Of a stretch of 64,000 nt of DNA, positions 61,362 to 64,000 are shown piece after piece. The stretch covers positions 124,001 to 188,000 of the forward strand of contig NZ_JBLWFS010000001.1 of the NCBI RefSeq assembly GCF_048323755.1. The letters are read 5' to 3'. The notes under the pieces are model-generated. The model was not told where the DNA came from and did not search any database. It saw only the letters and a list, made by a program, of their open reading frames with translations. The position numbers and the translations under genes are program-made. This DNA is from Alkalihalobacterium sp048323755. Lineage in GTDB: Bacteria; Bacillota; Bacilli; Bacillales; Bacillaceae_F. Positions within the stretch are counted from its first letter, which is position 1. Each line of letters begins with the position of its first letter.

Positions 61362-61870
61362 ATTTGGACAGCATCACTAAGGCAGAACGAGAAGAGCTAG
61401 AACGTAACGTCTTTTTTACCACATTAGAACAAGTGAAAGCTTGGGCTAGAAGTAACTCGTTGTGGCCATTGACCTTCGGGTTAGCTTGTTGTGCCATCGA
61501 AATGATGGGAACGGGTGCGTCTCACTATGACCAAGACCGTTTTGGTGTTATTTTTAGAACGTCTCCAAGACAATCAGACTGTATGATCGTTTCTGGAACG
61601 GTGACAAAGAAAATGGCACCAATCCTTAAGCGTCTATATGATCAAATGCCAGAACCGAAATGGGTAATTGCTATGGGATCCTGTGCAACTGCGGGTGGAC
61701 CATATGTAAAATCCTACGCTGTCGTTAAAGGGGTTGACCAAATCGTACCAGTTGATGTGTATATCCCTGGTTGCCCACCGAATCCGGCAGCATTAATTTA
61801 TGGAATTAATAAATTGCAAGAAAAAATCCGCTATGAAGCTAAGACTGGGAAGCGGGTGATTAGCCAATGA
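61352..61870 (+). CDS. nuoB: NADH-quinone oxidoreductase subunit B
   Basis: 172 residues carrying cluster N2, the last [4Fe-4S] before quinone. Ligands: the Cys pair in FGLACCAIEMM (46-47), MGSCATAGG near 111 and IPGCPPNP near 141. ATG 61352 after AGAAGGTG; the ORF extends upstream to 61331 in the nuoA gene. Overlaps nuoC by 4 bp. Confidence 0.96.
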   Translation: MDLNLDSITKAEREELERNVFFTTLEQVKAWARSNSLWPLTFGLACCAIEMMGTGASHYDQDRFGVIFRTSPRQSDCMIVSGTVTKKMAPILKRLYDQMPEPKWVIAMGSCATAGGPYVKSYAVVKGVDQIVPVDVYIPGCPPNPAALIYGINKLQEKIRYEAKTGKRVISQ

Positions 61871-63168
61871 GTGATGAAAAAGCAAAAGCCGCCGCAGCCG
61901 CTAAAGCGAAAGCTGCAGCGATGAAGAAATTAAAAGAAAAAGAACTCGAAAAGGCTGAACACTCGGAAGCGGTTTCAAGTGAAAATAAGGAAGTATCGGA
62001 AGAAAAAGCTAGTGCAGATGCTAAAGCAAAGGCAGCAGCAGCTGCTAAAGCGAAGGCAGAGGCCATAAAGAAAATGAAAGAAAAAGAAGCGGAAGCAAGC
62101 CAAGCCGAAGAGCCGGCAGGAGCAGACGAAAAGGCAAAGGCAGCAGCAGCAGCGAAGGCAAAAGCCGCAGCCGCAGCCAAAGCGAAGGCGGCAGCATTGG
62201 CAAAGCAAGGAAAAGAAGAAGAGCCGGCAGGAGCAGACGAAAAGGCAAAGGCAGCAGCAGCAGCGAAGGCAAAAGCCGCAGCCGCAGCCAAAGCGAAGGC
62301 GGCAGCATTGGCAAAGCAAGGAAAAGAAGAAGAGCCAGCAGGAGCAGACGAAAAGGCAAAGGCAGCAGCAGCTGCTAAAGCAAAAGCTGCCGCTGCCGCA
62401 AAAGCGAAAGCCGCAGCTTTAGCAAAGCAAGGTTCAGCAGACGAACCAGTTGGAGACGATGAGAAAGCGAAAGCCGCTGCCAAAGCAAAAGCAATCGCAG
62501 CAGCAAAAGCGAAAGCCGCGGCGGCAGCTGCAGCAAAGAGAAAAGCAGCTGGTGGAGAAGCAGGCGATACTGATGATGAAAAGGCCAAAGCGAAAGCAGC
62601 CGCAATTGCGAAAGCAAAAGCAGCCGCAGCAGCGAAGGCTAAAGCGGCAGGCGGTGAAGCACCCGCTGATGTGGAAGCAGAACAGCCATCGCCAAACCAA
62701 CAGTTCCTTGATAAGTATGTAAAAGTCATTAAAGAAAATTTAGGCGAGGATATGCTAGAAGATGCCTATATTAATAGACTAGGCAAAGACGTTCCTACAT
62801 TAGTAGCAAAAAAGGAAACGTACTTTAAGATTGCTCAATTTTTAAAACATAACGAACAGCTTGCCTTTGACTATTTATCTGAGCACCATGGTTCAGATTT
62901 TGAAACACATATGGAAATTTACAATCACATGTACTCTTTTAAAACGAAGGAAAATATCGCATTAAAAGTAAAAATTGATCGCGATGAACCTAAGATTGAA
63001 TCGATTACTCCGGTTTGGGAAGGCGCGAATTGGCCAGAACGTGAATCGTATGATTTACTAGGGATCATTTATACAGGTCATCCGAACTTAACGCGAATTA
63101 TGCTTACTGATGATTGGGTAGGGCATCCCCTTCGAAAAGATTACGAGCAGCACGACGAGGAGGTGTAA
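61867..63168 (+). CDS. nuoC: NADH-quinone oxidoreductase subunit C with long Ala/Lys-rich N-terminal extension
   Basis: 433 residues. The usual 30-kDa domain is only the last about 155 residues (from SPNQQFLDKYVKVI) with the signature ERESYDLLGIIYTGHPNLTR (about 388-407). The first about 270 residues are KAKAAAAAKAKAAA-type sequence with acidic EEPAGADEK spacers, in 37-residue repeats. This should be a long charged helix. Ala/Lys-rich extensions occur in other Bacillus NuoC proteins; the role is unknown. Start ATGA overlap with nuoB; no internal start near the 30-kDa domain has a clear ribosome binding site. Confidence 0.93.
   Translation: MSDEKAKAAAAAKAKAAAMKKLKEKELEKAEHSEAVSSENKEVSEEKASADAKAKAAAAAKAKAEAIKKMKEKEAEASQAEEPAGADEKAKAAAAAKAKAAAAAKAKAAALAKQGKEEEPAGADEKAKAAAAAKAKAAAAAKAKAAALAKQGKEEEPAGADEKAKAAAAAKAKAAAAAKAKAAALAKQGSADEPVGDDEKAKAAAKAKAIAAAKAKAAAAAAAKRKAAGGEAGDTDDEKAKAKAAAIAKAKAAAAAKAKAAGGEAPADVEAEQPSPNQQFLDKYVKVIKENLGEDMLEDAYINRLGKDVPTLVAKKETYFKIAQFLKHNEQLAFDYLSEHHGSDFETHMEIYNHMYSFKTKENIALKVKIDRDEPKIESITPVWEGANWPERESYDLLGIIYTGHPNLTRIMLTDDWVGHPLRKDYEQHDEEV
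62107..62439 (+). repeat. nuoC: 111-bp in-frame tandem repeats within nuoC
   Basis: Units 62107-62217, 62218-62328 and 62329-62439, each starting GAAGAGCC(G/A)GCAGGAGCAG. Units 1 and 2 are identical as DNA by eye. Unit 3 differs mostly at synonymous positions. A fourth, diverged unit follows (DEPVGDDEK). Confidence 0.9.
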
Positions 63169-63170
63169 GA

Positions 63171-64000
63171 ATGTTACGTACGGAAGAAATGTTATTAAAC
63201 GTAGGTCCACAGCATCCAAGTACACACGGTGTATTCCGTCTAGTTGTAAAAATTGATGGGGAAATCATTAAAGAAGCGACCCCAGTCATAGGTTACTTAC
63301 ATCGCGGTACAGAGAAGCTGGCGGAAAACCTCCAATATACGCAAATCATTCCTTACACAGACCGTATGGATTATTTATCCGCCATGACGAATAACTATGT
63401 GATCTGTCATGCGGTAGAAACGATGATGGAATTAGACATTCCTGAACGTGCAGAGTATTTAAGGGTCCTCGTAATGGAACTAGGCCGTGTGGCTAGTCAC
63501 CTTGTATGGTTCGGTACATATTTACTTGATATTGGAGCGATGAGTCCATTCTTATATGCGTTCCGTGAGCGTGAGATGATCATTAACTTACTGAATGAAA
63601 TCTCTGGTGCGAGACTAACATTTAACTATATGCGAGTCGGTGGAGTAAAATGGGATGCACCTCCAGGTTGGATTGAAAAGGTGAGAGATTTAGTTCCATA
63701 TTTACGAAAAGAACTAGAGGGCTATCATAACTTAGTTACAGGTAATGAGATCTTCATGAGACGTATTAAAGATGTAGGAACATATACGAAAGAAGATGCG
63801 ATTAAATATTCATTAAGTGGTGCAAATATCCGTTCCACAGGTGTCAATTGGGACTTACGTAAAGATGAGCCGTATTCCATCTATGACCGCTTTGACTTTG
63901 ATATCCCAGTGGAAGAAAAGGGAGATTGCTGGGCACGTTACATGTGCCGTATGAAGGAAATTGAAGAGTCGATAAAAATTATCGAGCAAGCCGTTGAACA
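63171..64000 (+). CDS. nuoD: NADH-quinone oxidoreductase subunit D, cut by window edge
   Basis: 276 codons visible. The N-terminus MLRTEEMLLNVGPQHPSTHG carries the quinone-pocket His residues. Also GYLHRGTEKLAE, DRMDYLSAMTNNY and ARLTFNYMRVGGVKWD. Homologous to the large subunit of [NiFe] hydrogenases and forms the quinone site with NuoB. GACGAGGAGGTG ends in the nuoC stop, 2 bp before the ATG. The C-terminal part lies outside the window. Confidence 0.95.
   Translation, partial: MLRTEEMLLNVGPQHPSTHGVFRLVVKIDGEIIKEATPVIGYLHRGTEKLAENLQYTQIIPYTDRMDYLSAMTNNYVICHAVETMMELDIPERAEYLRVLVMELGRVASHLVWFGTYLLDIGAMSPFLYAFREREMIINLLNEISGARLTFNYMRVGGVKWDAPPGWIEKVRDLVPYLRKELEGYHNLVTGNEIFMRRIKDVGTYTKEDAIKYSLSGANIRSTGVNWDLRKDEPYSIYDRFDFDIPVEEKGDCWARYMCRMKEIEESIKIIEQAVE

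Noticed and set aside
61860..62729. Long minus-strand ORF (289 codons, Ala/Phe-rich) opposite nuoC
   Set aside because: It is the mirror of the GC-rich AKA repeats, has no ribosome binding site and its composition follows from the repeat.
1..64000. tRNA, rRNA, insertion sequence or prophage genes
   Set aside because: I looked for T-loop motifs, transposase and integrase signatures and rRNA blocks and recognised none.

Overview
The window comes from a chromosome of a low-GC, endospore-forming Bacillaceae. Gene order closely follows the Bacillus subtilis arc from pbpG-speE-speB and argS through fadF, rpoE, pyrG, spo0F, fbaA, murA, rho, prfA, spoIIR, tsaC, ywlE, glyA and upp to the atp operon. 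Sporulation genes (spo0F, spoIIR), AGGAGG-type ribosome binding sites and frequent GTG/TTG starts all fit. Several features point to an alkaliphile or alkali-tolerant species. An atpZ-atpI pair precedes atpB. The ATP synthase a subunit has a Lys after the RLFGNIYA motif. The c subunit has a motif halfway between the neutralophile GxGxGxG and the alkaliphile AxAxAxA forms. A nuo (complex I) operon starts at the right edge, which B. subtilis lacks.

Layout: 1-6036 holds a truncated class A PBP, the spermidine genes speE-speB, ywiB and argS. 6037-6890 is a dense block of intergenic repeats. 6897-11171 holds xapX, an alpha/beta hydrolase, a P1B4-type metal-efflux ATPase and a cardiolipin synthase. 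11667-22834 is a fatty/branched acyl-CoA region: fadF, thiolase, 3-hydroxyacyl-CoA dehydrogenase, two acyl-CoA dehydrogenases, a TetR regulator and fused isobutyryl-CoA mutase IcmF. 23307-34430 runs rpoE, pyrG, ywjG, spo0F, fbaA, tal, murA, glpX, rho, L31, tdk. 34520-49385 runs a lipoprotein, a CoA-disulfide reductase-like enzyme, prfA-prmC, spoIIR, ywlB, tsaC, mntP, ywlE, a chemoreceptor, rpiB, ywlG, glyA, upp, mnaA. 49594-59589 holds a secreted subtilase and the atpZIBEFHAGDC operon. 59954-64000 holds a DUF1722 gene and nuoA-nuoD (cut by the edge).

How the genes work together: acyl-CoA dehydrogenases deliver electrons through ETF (not in the window) to the membrane Fe-S protein FadF and so to quinone. 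Complex I feeds the same quinone pool, and the adapted F1Fo synthase uses the resulting proton gradient. Central carbon genes (fbaA, tal, glpX, rpiB, glyA) sit among translation, termination and sporulation genes.

The most interesting non-coding features are: (1) a roughly 187-bp palindromic element found four times, each with two forward and two reverse half-sites at an exact or near-exact 51-bp period; (2) CGGACAATAA motifs repeated every 20-21 bp; (3) a DnaA-box cluster between ywlB and tsaC; (4) a pyrG leader whose layout fits CTP-sensing attenuation; (5) paired TetR-type operators at the fad genes; (6) several terminators with unusually long loops. No tRNA, rRNA, CRISPR array, insertion sequence or prophage was recognised.
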